Shown here: piece after piece, positions 1 through 8,674 of the stretch | How the letters are laid out: every line of letters starts with the position of its first letter | How positions within the stretch are numbered: position 1 is the first letter of the stretch | DNA from: Chlamydomonas reinhardtii | Lineage: Eukaryota > Chlorophyta > Chlorophyceae > Chlamydomonadales > Chlamydomonadaceae | Reading direction: 5' to 3' | Length of the DNA: 64,000 nucleotides | Assembly: GCF_000002595.2 (NCBI RefSeq) | Contig: NC_057015.1 | Span: 2,924,952 to 2,988,951, forward strand | Made by a program: the position numbers and the translations under genes | Notes under the pieces: generated by a model | Seen by the model: only the letters and a program-made list of their open reading frames with translations | What the model was told of the DNA's origin: nothing | Databases searched by the model: none

Positions 1-975
1 CCCGTTGTATTGGGTATGACTAACCGTTTGCCGGCGCCTCCTTGGTGCGTCATCGTAACTCACTGAGAGCCATGTTGTCCATTGTCTGTGCTGCTGATGT
101 CCGGTCCAGTTCGTGGGGTTTCACCGTCACTGAAGCTTTTCCTCGGGGGACGAGGCTATTCATGTCATCGGTACGATTGATTCCGCGATCCCAAGATTGC
201 GGCGGTTGATCCGACGGTTGCGGCTTCTTGTGATGGCCCGGGTCTGAGGTGGGGCCTTCAAACGTTCCTCATATGTAGGTTCCTGTCCTGTTGAATGCCT
301 GACTTCATGGCTGCATACGTACTGAAGGTGGGTTGTTATCCTCAGCATGCCTGAGGCATCCTTGTGAACAAAGAAGCGCTCCAAGCACGCACACAAGCTT
401 CTTTGGTGCGTCGATTGGCTGATTCGTGCCTGCCTTTCTGGCCACCTGGCTTTGGTATCGTGTGATCCTGGCCGTGACTGCTGGTGGCGTGGCTGCTGGC
501 AGCTTGGTCCAATGCCGGGCGCCGTGGGTCTTTACTGCGTTGTCTTCTTTCTTGTCTGTGTTGCATACTGATTGCTTCTGGCTGCTCCCTGTTGAATTGG
601 CTGAGTGCATGCGTATTGCGTGAATGGCCTGAAGTCGGTGATTGTATGTGTGGGCGCAAACGTGGCAAAGTCCCACACGCGTGTGTAATGGCAAGAAAAG
701 GCAGCGAGTTACACACTGCAGAAGTGCTGCGGCTTCCCTGCCTCCCTGGATAGGGTCCACTTTGACTTCGCACTTTGGCCAGAGCCGAATCATGGTGATG
801 GTGTTAGGACTGGTGACAGCTTCCGAAAGCCAGCCCCTGATGATGGAAGAGTCTGAGCTCCTCAACGCCTCATATGTGCCTGTCTCTTGTGACCTGCAGC
901 TCCCAAGCCGCGAACCTCTTCGGACCTCTCAAGTCTCAAGAGGCGCGGGCGGCGCTCCTAGAGTCCAGCTCCTCT
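1..975. other. No gene recognised
   Basis: Several short open frames exist on both strands, but none shows a known motif, a convincing exon chain or a codon pattern unlike its other frames. GC is lower than in the gene-rich parts of the window. I see no RNA gene or terminal repeat here. Confidence 0.5.
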
Positions 976-995
976 GGTAAAACAAATAGTAGAAT

Positions 996-1112
996 GTAGG
1001 TTCTAGGACAGCTCCGACTTACCCCCAACTAATTCGTGTACGGCACCCCCAACCCCCTCAGCCGTACAGGAGTTTGCATGGCAGTCGGGAGCTGCGTGAG
1101 TATGAGCAGGTG
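996..1112 (-). repeat. Diverged inverted copy of the Fanzor-unit hairpin segment
   Basis: Read on the minus strand, this stretch matches the segment at about 6100-6205 and its twin at 39540-39648 at roughly 85 percent by eye. The shared landmarks are a stem TGTACGGC/GCCGTACA (1037-1044 with 1061-1068) and the flanking string GTAGGTTCTAGGACAGCT. It lies in opposite orientation to the other two copies. It may be one end of an inverted-repeat transposon or a stray fragment. Confidence 0.7.
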
Positions 1113-1399
1113 GTTGTACGGCGGCCCGGCTCGGAAGCTACCTGACTGTAGTGGCGCACACGGGCAGTTTGCGCTAGTCGGCAGGCGCGCAAGTGGGAGC
1201 GGGCAGTTGAGCGCGCACGCGTGTGGGATGCTGCGGCAGAGTATGGTGGAGTACGGCGGAGGCTGGCGGTTGGCGTACCACGTGAGTGGGAGTGCATATA
1301 TAGTCGTGCGCGCACCGCTTGGGAAGCTGCGTGTGAGCTGCGTGTTAACTCAGAGAGACGCATGGGGCTGACCCGGTTTCCATCAGCTGCCTCTGGGCG

Positions 1400-1605
1400 C
1401 ACACGGGTTCGCAGGGGGGGCGGCTGGCTGGGTGACGGCTGGGTGGCTGGGTGACGGCTCAGTGGGGCTCAGTGGGGATGACACGGGGATGACACGGCTC
1501 AGTGGGTGACGGCTCAGTGGGGCTCAGTGGGGCGCAGTCGTGGGCTCAGTGGGGCTGAGTGGGTGACGGCTGGGTGACGGCCCAGTCGTGGGCTCAGTGG
1601 GACTC
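1400..1605. repeat. GGCTCAGTGGGTGACGG-type minisatellite
   Basis: Imperfect tandem copies of GGCTCAGTGGG and GGCTGGGTGACGG units fill this interval. It lies directly upstream of the splice acceptor of the Fanzor C-terminal exon at 1633, so it probably sits in an intron of that former gene. Confidence 0.7.
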
Positions 1606-1632
1606 ACCCACTCTACCCTCCCGACGGTGCAG

Positions 1633-1902
1633 GGACGTGACGTCAACTCCGCAATCAACATCTGGCACGCGCTGGTGGAGATGCTGCTGGGGCACAAGCG
1701 ACCTGCATCGCTGCAGACTGGCGGCGGCGGTGGCAGCGGTGGCGGCGGCAGCGATGGCGGCGGCAGCGGTGGCGGCGGCAGCGGCGGCGGCGGCAGCAGC
1801 GGGGGCGCGTGCGCGCATCTTGGTAGCGGAGGGGCCGGGAAAGGCCACGTGGAGGAGGAGAGCGCAGCGCCGCCCAAGAAGCGGCGCAAGTGCGCAGGCT
1901 GA
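1633..1902 (+). pseudogene. Fanzor-like (eukaryotic TnpB-like) nuclease, last exon with NLS
   Basis: Fanzors are eukaryotic relatives of the IS605/IS607 TnpB RNA-guided DNA endonucleases. After an acceptor (GGTGCAG, ending 1632) the frame reads GRDVNSAINIWHALVEMLLG. This matches the RuvC-III motif of the family (RDVNxAxNI), whose Asp is catalytic. About 40 residues of Gly/Ser linker follow, then PPKKRRKC, a basic run that looks like a monopartite nuclear localisation signal, and a stop: 89 residues in all. I found no matching upstream exons (RuvC-I, RuvC-II, zinc ribbon) in 1-1632, so this is probably a remnant or a gene whose 5' part was replaced. It differs from the copies at 6.2 and 39.7 kb, which end without a linker or NLS, so it represents another lineage. 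Family assignment rests on one motif and its setting. Confidence 0.65.
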
Positions 1903-2710
1903 GGAGCCGGCTGGTGTCTAGGTAGCGGTCCGCGGTGGGGCTGGCAGGGCATGCGTAGCGGCATGACAAGTAGTGCGGCTGTTGACAACTGTGCTGCGTC
2001 TGGCTGCGGTTGGCTCTGCTGTGACATCGCGATTGCTAGGCACCGGTTTGGCTATGTGCCTGTGGAAACCGACCCCGGCTATGTCCGGGCGATCGGCCTC
2101 AGACTGTGAAGGGGCTCAGCCCCTTGCCATGTTCCATCACGTGACCGGGGAACACTTGTCAGGCATTATCAGCTTATATGGCTCATTAGGCATTGGGGCG
2201 GGAGGGCGGAGGGGCCCCATGTCCAGCATCCTATGGGAAATGGTGGGACCCCATACACGTTCCATATAGAGCAGTCCGAGCTTGAGTCCGAGTCCAGCAT
2301 CGGAATGAGACGGCGCATGCGCATTAGCCGCTCTCTCAAGTATCTCAAGCGACCTAGCATCTCTCTGCTCTCTTCTCCCGTACTCCGGCATCCCATGCAA
2401 TACACCGTTCCGCGCCAACCTGCCCCAGACACGTTCTCCGTCACTCCACGCGCAAAATGCACGCCTGTCACACTCCTGTCGCCCAGGGGAAGAACACATG
2501 TCAAATGGGAGCGCCAGTTACAAGACTACTATGCATGAGACGACGCGCGCGTGCGGATGGTCGGGCGCTGGCTGCAGCATGCAAGCAGCCCCTGCTGGCC
2601 AGCCATTACGAATTTACGATCCGCTACCAAATTCGCGATTGATGACAACGATGCGCCGTGCTATAGGCTGGGCAATTAACCCCATAGCCGCCCAACCCAG
2701 CCGATCCTCG

Positions 2711-2832
2711 TGCCATAATGCGTGTGTGGCGTTCGCCATGCGCGCGGCACAGTGCCATAATGCGTGTGTGGCGTTCGCCATGCGCGCGGCACACTGTGCC
2801 GCGCGCATGGCGAACGCCACACACGCATTATG
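2711..2832. repeat. 42-bp tandem repeat ending in a 77-bp perfect palindrome
   Basis: Two direct 42-bp copies occupy 2711-2752 and 2753-2794. The second is followed by its exact reverse complement: 2756-2793 pairs with 2795-2832 without mismatch around base 2794, giving 38-bp arms and a 1-nt centre. Transcribed, it would form an almost loopless hairpin. It could be a folded-back end of a mobile element. Confidence 0.9.
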
Positions 2833-3397
2833 CGCATTAAGCGCAAGTCAGTGTACGTCTACACGATGGCAACATTCTCCAAGGCACGCAAACTGACGCC
2901 CCTGCCCCCTCATGAAGGAACACCCTCGTACTACTGCTGGCCAGGGTCCGCTAAATGCGCGCGGCGCCGGCGGCAGGTGGCTGACAGCCGCTGCTGCTGC
3001 GGTGACAAGTTTGTGCAGTCCACGTCAGGAACGTGCCCGGCGGGCGAAACATGCGAGGCCGCCGTCGTCTGTGCGACCGGGCCCACTGCTGATGAAGAAG
3101 ACGCCGGCTGCTGAGGCTGATGCTCCGGCGGCTGCGCGCCCCGTACCGACGCGGAGGGTAGCCAGGCGCTCCACCAGAATTCTGACGCGCCCGTCACAGC
3201 AGCGCCGCCTGTCGGCAGCACTAGCCATGCACACATGAATAGAAGCAAACAAGGTATATATGTCAAAACAAGGCGGGCAGTCTATGTTTCTTCTTTCTCA
3301 TGTGGGTGATGCACACGTATTTCAAGCATCGTGTAGTCACTCACGCTGGTCCCGGGCACCAGTGTCCGAGGGAGCAGGCGCTGCTGGCCCTGAAGCA

Positions 3398-3422
3398 CAG
3401 GCAGGCAGGCAGGCAGGCAGGC
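3398..3422. repeat. (GGCA)n microsatellite, short allele
   Basis: About six GGCA units in duplication unit 1. The same site in unit 2 is far longer. Confidence 0.9.
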
Positions 3423-3735
3423 GCACGGCAGGGGTGCACGGCACAGTCCATGCGGCGTCAGCATCGGCAGCAAAGGCGGGCAGGAAGCAGTCCAAAGGGC
3501 GCGGCTGACTATTTATCTGGACACACATGGACAGGTCTCGTGCTCCCTTGCCTCTAGCCGCCTGACGGTCACTCTGCTTACAGGTGCTTTCGAGTCATTT
3601 CTATAGCGGAGGTTTTCGCGCCCGCACGTGCACGCACGCATATGGCACCGCGCGGGGCCACCACGGACTAAGGCGGCAGTGCCACAGCAGCCTCTGATGG
3701 CTCTTGTGTGCTTTTGCACAACCGGGTTGCCCCTC

Positions 3736-4019
3736 TGTAACACTGCTACTACTGCGTCAGCACGCACCTGATTCTGCCGCCGCTGCTGCGCGCTCTGCAT
3801 TCATGCATGTAAGGACCGTGCGTGCGGCACATGTCAGAACGGCGGGCCCAGAGCGCGGGAAGCTACAGCGCCTGACCTGTAACACTGCTACTATTGCGTC
3901 AGCACGCACCTGATTCTGCCGCCGCCGCTGCGCGCTCTGCATTCATGCATGTAAGGACCGTGCGTGCGGCATATGTCAGAACGGCGGGCCCAGAGCGCGT
4001 GGAAGCTACAGCGCCTGAC
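3736..4019. repeat. 142-bp direct tandem duplication nested in unit 1
   Basis: The run TGTAACACTGCTACTA starts at 3736 and again at 3878, and the sequence between is repeated almost exactly. Unit 2 of the larger duplication has only one copy, so this step followed the 1.2-kb duplication or was lost from unit 2. Confidence 0.85.
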
Positions 4020-4076
4020 CGTCCTTGAAGACTCCCTCGGACAGGCCGCTGCTTCGCGACACCCTTGTGTAAGTGC

Positions 4077-4315
4077 TCACAATGCCAGCGCACCTATCGC
4101 TTGCCTGATATAGCCCACAAGGACCGGCCGCACCCCGCCCTCATAAAGAAGGCGTGGGCGAGCCCAGCCAAGGGTTTCAAGGTTCCTGAAGCCGTGAAAT
4201 AACAGGAAGTCTATGTCAGCGTCGGTAAAGCATTCAACTTCCGCGTCAGCGAGGCCAAAGGCCCTGAGGGCGTGCCGAAGTGTCGCGCGGCTCTCCTCGC
4301 TGTGCATCGCTATCG
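4077..4315 (-). pseudogene. Unknown small domain, unit 1 copy
   Basis: The minus-strand frame carries the same domain as at 5261-5542, with a few substitutions such as HGFRNLETLGWARP for HGFKTLESLGWARP. Its N-terminal side runs into the start of duplication unit 2 rather than into the original upstream sequence, so this copy looks like a by-product of the duplication. Confidence 0.5.
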
Positions 4316-4659
4316 CAAACGCCGCCGTCGTCTGTGCGACCGGGCCCACTGCTGATGAAGAAGACGCCGGCTGCTGAGGCTGATGCTCCGGCGGTTGCGC
4401 GCCCCGTACCGACGCGGAGGGTAGCCAGGCGCTCCACCAGAATTCTGACGCGCCCGTCACAGCAGCGCCGCCTGTCGGCAGCACTAGCCATGCACACATG
4501 AATAGAAGCAAACAAGGTATATATGTCAAAACAAGGCGGGCAGTCTATGTTTCTTCTTTCTCATGTGGGTGATGCACACGTATTTCAAGCATCGTGTAGT
4601 CACTCACGCTGGTCCCGGGCACCAGTGTCCGAGGGAGCAGGCGCTGCTGGCCCTGAAGC

Positions 4660-4660
<1 letters not shown>

Positions 4661-4740
<80 letters not shown>

Positions 4741-4741
4741 C
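4661..4741. repeat. (GGCA)n microsatellite, expanded allele
   Basis: About twenty uninterrupted GGCA units, against about six at the matching site of unit 1. Confidence 0.95.
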
Positions 4742-5260
4742 GCACGGCAGGGGTGCACGGCACAGTCCATGCGGCGTCAGCATCGGCAGCAAAGGCAGGC
4801 AGGAAGCAGTCCTAAGGTCGCGGCCGACTATTTATCTGGACACACATGGACAGGTCTCGTGCTCCCTTGCCTCTAGCCGCCTGACGGTCACTCTGCTTAC
4901 AGGTGCTTTCGAGTCATTTCTATAGCGGAGGTTTTCGCGCCCGCACGTGCACGCACGCATATGGCACCGCGCGGGGCCACTACGAACTAAGGCCGCAGGA
5001 GGGTGTCCGACAGCAGCCTCGGATGGCTCTTGTGTGCTTTTGCACACTCGGGTTGCCCCTCTGTAACACTGCTACTACTGCGTCAGCACGCACCTGATTC
5101 TGCCGCCGCCGCTGCGCGCTCTGCATTCATGCATGTAAGGACCGTGCGTGCGGCATATGTCAGAACGGCGGGCCCAGAGCGCGTGGAAGCTACAGCGCCT
5201 GACCGTCCTTGAAGGCTCCCTCGGACAGGCCGCTGCTTCGCGATACCCTTGTGTAAGTGC

Positions 5261-5542
5261 TCACAATGCCAGCGCACCTATCGCTTGCTTGATATAGCCC
5301 ACAAGGACCGGCCGCACCCCGCCCTCATAAAGAAGGCGTGGGCGAGCCCAGCCAAGGCTTTCAAGGGTCTTGAAGCCGTGAAATAACAGGAAGTCTATGT
5401 CAGCGTCGGTAAAGCATTCAACTTCCGCGTCAGCGAGGCCAAAGGCCCTGAGGGCTTGCCGAAGTGTCGCGCGGCTCTCGTCGCTGTGCATCGCTATCGC
5501 AAAGCTAATCGGGCCTTCACATACTGTTTGTTGGTGTGCCAT
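5261..5542 (-). CDS. Uncharacterised small protein or exon, probably transposon-linked
   Basis: An ATG-started frame of 93 residues contains FTDADIDFLLFHGFKTLESL, then GWARPRLLYEGGVRPVLVGY. The pattern (acidic helix, FHGF, LESL, GxRPVLV) looks like a compact helical domain. From memory I believe similar segments recur in Chlamydomonas repeat-associated proteins, but I cannot name a family. The copy in duplication unit 1 keeps the same frame with mostly conservative changes, which suggests past selection on the protein. It could be one exon of a longer gene. Its function is unknown. Confidence 0.4.
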   Translation of the reverse strand: MAHQQTVCEGPISFAIAMHSDESRATLRQALRAFGLADAEVECFTDADIDFLLFHGFKTLESLGWARPRLLYEGGVRPVLVGYIKQAIGALAL

Positions 5543-6143
5543 AAGTATTTCAGAATACTTTATTGCTGTGGTCGAAACGTCACGGTCCCACGTTCACGGC
5601 CGTTGCCCATTCGGTCCCATTTGCATGGCAAATTGCAGCTATCAAGTGCATCTACACGTGCATCTCTACAATAGATAAGGATGCTCCCAATGGCTCTGAA
5701 CTTCTACAAATTTTTGCGCTCACAGTGGACTCAGTGCTGTGCTCTTTGGCACCATCAACCGCACTTGTAATTGTAGGGCGTGTGAGTTTATGTGGCCCAG
5801 TATGTACATGGGTTGCAACCAAACGCTGAGCGGGAGCTCTGGGAACACTTACAGATATAGCTACGCAGTATTCCGGCTTGCCCCTCCCCACTCGGCCGTC
5901 CCGCGCCGCGCCACCGAATCGTGAGTTTCATGCTGGCACAGGGCGAGTTGATGCAAGTTGAGGGAGAACTGGGGCTAGCGAGGGGTTCCGTTGAAAGACA
6001 GTGGGGTGTGTGTGTGTGGAAGGGGCGGAGCGGGCCAAGCGCACGGCGACCCGCCCCGTCCATCACAAGGCCACGGGATTTACTTGACATGGATGGCACT
6101 ACCTGCTCACACTCGCGTGGCTGCCGACTGCCACGCAAACTCC

Positions 6144-6176
6144 TGTACGGCTGAGGGGTGTTGGGGGTGCCGTACA
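6144..6176 (+). other. Conserved hairpin in Fanzor unit copy 1
   Basis: Stem TGTACGGC (6144-6151) pairs with GCCGTACA (6169-6176) around a 17-nt G/T-rich loop. The same stem is intact at 39586-39618 and, inverted, at 1037-1068 although the sequence around it has diverged there. That suggests the structure matters, perhaps for transposition or as an RNA element. Confidence 0.6.
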
Positions 6177-6230
6177 CGAGTTAGTTGGTAGCTGTCCTAG
6201 AACCTACCTTGTGCTAGTTTTTCCTGGTAG

Positions 6231-6945
6231 TCCGAAAAGCGCTGGGCTGCGTTCATCCAGCGCGACCGCGCGCTCCACCGCGTCGCCAAGCAGCTCACGG
6301 GCGGCAGGGCCAAGGAGGAGGTGGTGGTGGGGTGGGGTTCGTGGGCCTTCCAGAGAGGGAAGGGCGGCTCCCCCATCTCCGTCAGGGGCGGGCGCGCGCC
6401 GACGGGGCGGCTCATCAAGCTGCTCCGTGAGCGCTACGCCAAGCATGTGTTCATCATCGATGAATACGAGACCTCCAAGGTGGGTGGGTTGAGTGGGATT
6501 GCAATTGCCGGTGGGTGGGTGGGCCGCTGGGTTTATGCCTGGCTTTAGCGGAAGCCCTTGTGTGGCCCCCCTCCCTCCCACCCTCCCGACCATGCAGACC
6601 TGCTACAACTGCGGGTGTCAGGAGATGGCCATCAAGCGGCTTGGGGGGCTGAAGGAGGGGCAGCGGCCCTGGTCGGTCAAAGTCTGCAACGACTGCTTGA
6701 CGACCTGGGTGAGGACCGTGCATGTGCGGGGACGGCTGGGCACTGGGGACGGATTGATTGACAGGTTGACGGTTGGGACAGCTCATGTGCGCTCTCTTCT
6801 TCCTCCCCGTTCCCATCCCCAGAACCGCGACGTCTCCGCCGCCAACGTGATCCGTGTGCTCCTCCTGCTGAAGCTGATGGGCTTCGAGCGGCCGACCAAG
6901 CTGCGGCGGCCGCCATGGCCGCCGGCGGCGGCGGGGCCGGGCTGA
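6231..6945 (+). pseudogene. Fanzor-like (TnpB-like) nuclease, C-terminal half, copy 1
   Basis: Exons 6231-6479, 6598-6708 and 6823-6945 join in phase 0 to give about 160 residues. Order: helical KRWAAFIQRDRALHRVAKQL; strand VVVGWGSWAF, where canonical TnpB has its RuvC-II Glu; RGGRAPTGRLIKLL; FIIDEYETSK; zinc ribbon TCYNCG with KVCNDC (two CxxC pairs); then NRDVSAANVI, the RuvC-III motif with its Asp. The missing Glu in the VVV strand and the Glu of DEYETS fit the relocated acidic residue I recall being described for Fanzors. The RuvC-I Asp and the N-terminal RNA/DNA-binding parts were not found upstream, so the gene appears 5'-truncated or relies on unseen exons. The first exon's 5' edge is uncertain; here a TAG precedes 6231 in frame. 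Confidence 0.8.
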
Positions 6946-7005
6946 GAGCCTGAACGGCGCTAGCAGGGCGTGGGGCTGAGGGTGATCTCACGGTACGAGG
7001 TCGAC

Positions 7006-7392
7006 ATGGAGATGGAAGAGAAGGCGCTCGTCATGCCCGTGGCGACCAGCGGTTACGACCTCATGAACGAGCGGCTGGGCCCTGAGGGCCGCTCGGCGCG
7101 CTCAGTCAAGGCGGCGGAGACCCGGTACGGCGGCGTCGGCTTTGGCGCCGGCATGGCCAAGGAGCTGGGCCCTGAGGGCCGCTCGGCGCGCACAGCGGCG
7201 GCGGCGGAGACCCTGGGCCCTGAGGGCTGCTCGGCGCGCACAGCGGCGGCGTGGAAGAAGCGTGGAAAGCCCGTGGTCGCTGCCCACACTCCACGCCAGG
7301 GTGGCGGCTGTGCCAAGTGCGGCGCCACCAAGACCGTCGGCCGGGGCCTGTGCAATCGGTGCTATAAACGGGAGTGGCGGAAGACCAAGTGA
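7006..7392 (+). CDS. Small repeat/zinc-ribbon protein next to the Fanzor unit
   Basis: A 128-residue frame begins 21 bases after the end of the Fanzor unit. It contains three LGPEG(R/C)SAR repeats (about residues 24-77) with Ala-rich spacers, a basic stretch AAWKKRGKP, and a C-terminal motif CAKCGATKTVGRGLCNRCYK that looks like a four-Cys zinc ribbon followed by WRKTK. Short basic zinc ribbons of this kind usually bind nucleic acid. It is absent from the second copy of the unit at 39.3 kb. It may be an accessory gene of the full-length element, or a host exon. I do not recognise the family. Confidence 0.45.
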   Translation: MEMEEKALVMPVATSGYDLMNERLGPEGRSARSVKAAETRYGGVGFGAGMAKELGPEGRSARTAAAAETLGPEGCSARTAAAWKKRGKPVVAAHTPRQGGGCAKCGATKTVGRGLCNRCYKREWRKTK

Positions 7393-8674
7393 ACGGTGAC
7401 GGCGGTGTTGGGGTGCGCGAGATAGGGCAGCGTTTGGAAAGAGGCTGCAGCCTCTCGGCCACTGAGGACAATAAGTTTGCATGGATCCGGGCATTTGTTT
7501 CGGCTGTGGACTGCAACTGGCAGAGGGTTGCGCCTCTGCCATTGGGGGCGTAGCGTCTGCACCTATTGTGGCCCCGACTGGTCTGGGTCTGGTACCGGTA
7601 AGGGACTAAGGGCCCCATACCGTACCTTGCTGCCTCGTGCAAGCAAGGCTTTCCGTACCGGTATATAGTTGCTGGAAACCCCCGGTCGTTAGGAGACTCG
7701 AATCTAAGCAGGTGTTGGTTTGATCGCCTGCATGCATGCCTGAGCAGCGCCAAGGCTAGTGAACAGGTGAAGTTGTGTGCTGACTCAGGGCTGATGTGCC
7801 CCTGTTGCCGCTGGCGTGGGCCCGTGCCGCTGCATCGTGAGGCCAAGTACCGAGCACAGCAGCAGGGTGAGCGATGGAGGGCTCAATGGCTAGGTTTGCT
7901 CTTGACTGGTGAGGGATCGGCCTTACTGCGCCCCACATCCTTCAAGGTGCCCCGCGCAATAGGCGGGAGGGGGGGGGTGACAGCGCGGTGCCTGTTGTAA
8001 GTTTGTAACAGTGAGCGTATGATATTCTGCGGACTGCGGTCTGGTCCAATGCACGCTTGCGGTCGGGGACCGGCCACGGGGACGCAGTAACACACGCCAG
8101 GTGAAGTGTGCTGTTCCTGCTGCCTTGCCTGCTGCCTCACCTACCCCTGCCTGTCCTGCTGCTGATGTGGCCAGCTATGCCGCCGGAACACCCTGGCAAG
8201 ACAAGCATGAGGCAATTTCCCAAGATTTCGCATGCGTACGGGCTAGTCATTCTTGGTGGACGGTGCTTGCTAGTGCTTGCTCTCGAGAAGGGGCGGGGAG
8301 GGCGGGAACTGGCGGGCTTGGGCGGGCCGTGCCCTTCCGCACATCTATGACGAGGCTATTTACTTGTCGCCAGTGTACAATATAATCTAGAACTCTGCAG
8401 AAGACCGCCCAAAAATTGATTCGAAGGTGTCGACTCGCCTGAGACATTTACCTGCAAACTTACGAGTTACGGTGACATTTAACTGTTCCCGGCTATCACG
8501 CCCCGTTCGATGTAATTTGAATAACAAGCATTGCCTTCAAGTAAAGCTCAGAACTGCGAGAAAGACCTGGACACGTGTGTGGCGGTGGTTGACTGCGAGC
8601 ACGGACACGCCAGCCCCGCCTAAACCTAGCTCAGTGCAGCACGTCGGTAGTGTATTAGGGGCGCTTAGTAGCAA
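7393..8674. other. Intergenic, no gene recognised
   Basis: Only short frames without motifs. Two copies of GTACCGGTA (near 7597 and 7656) are the only local structure I noticed. The last part is presumably the promoter and 5' UTR of the gene starting at 8675. Confidence 0.5.

Larger units (their letters stand above)
3058..5503. repeat. Tandem segmental duplication (units 3058-4320 and 4321-5503)
   Basis: The second unit starts with the same bases as the first (GCCGCCGTCGTCTGTGCGACC) and runs in register to CGCTATCGCAAA. Differences are few substitutions, a longer GGCA tract in unit 2 and an extra 142-bp internal copy in unit 1. Each unit contains the same minus-strand coding fragment at its right end, a TATATA run (near 3255 and 4518) and the GGCA microsatellite. 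The small divergence points to a recent duplication. Confidence 0.9.
5900..6984 (+). mobile_element. Fanzor-bearing repeat unit, copy 1
   Basis: These 1,085 bases recur almost base for base at 39343-40424. Both copies begin CCCGCGCCGCGCCACC, carry about 330 bp of non-coding leader with a conserved hairpin, then the three Fanzor exons, and stop matching 39 bp after the stop codon at GGGCTGAGGGTG. Beyond both ends the flanks are unrelated, so the boundaries are sharp. I see no terminal inverted repeats on the unit and no clear target-site duplication. It may be a deletion derivative of a longer Fanzor transposon. Confidence 0.8.

Noticed and set aside
2711-2794. Repeat-spacer pattern resembling a CRISPR array
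   Set aside because: Only two contiguous 42-bp copies without unique spacers, followed by an inverted copy, in a eukaryotic genome.
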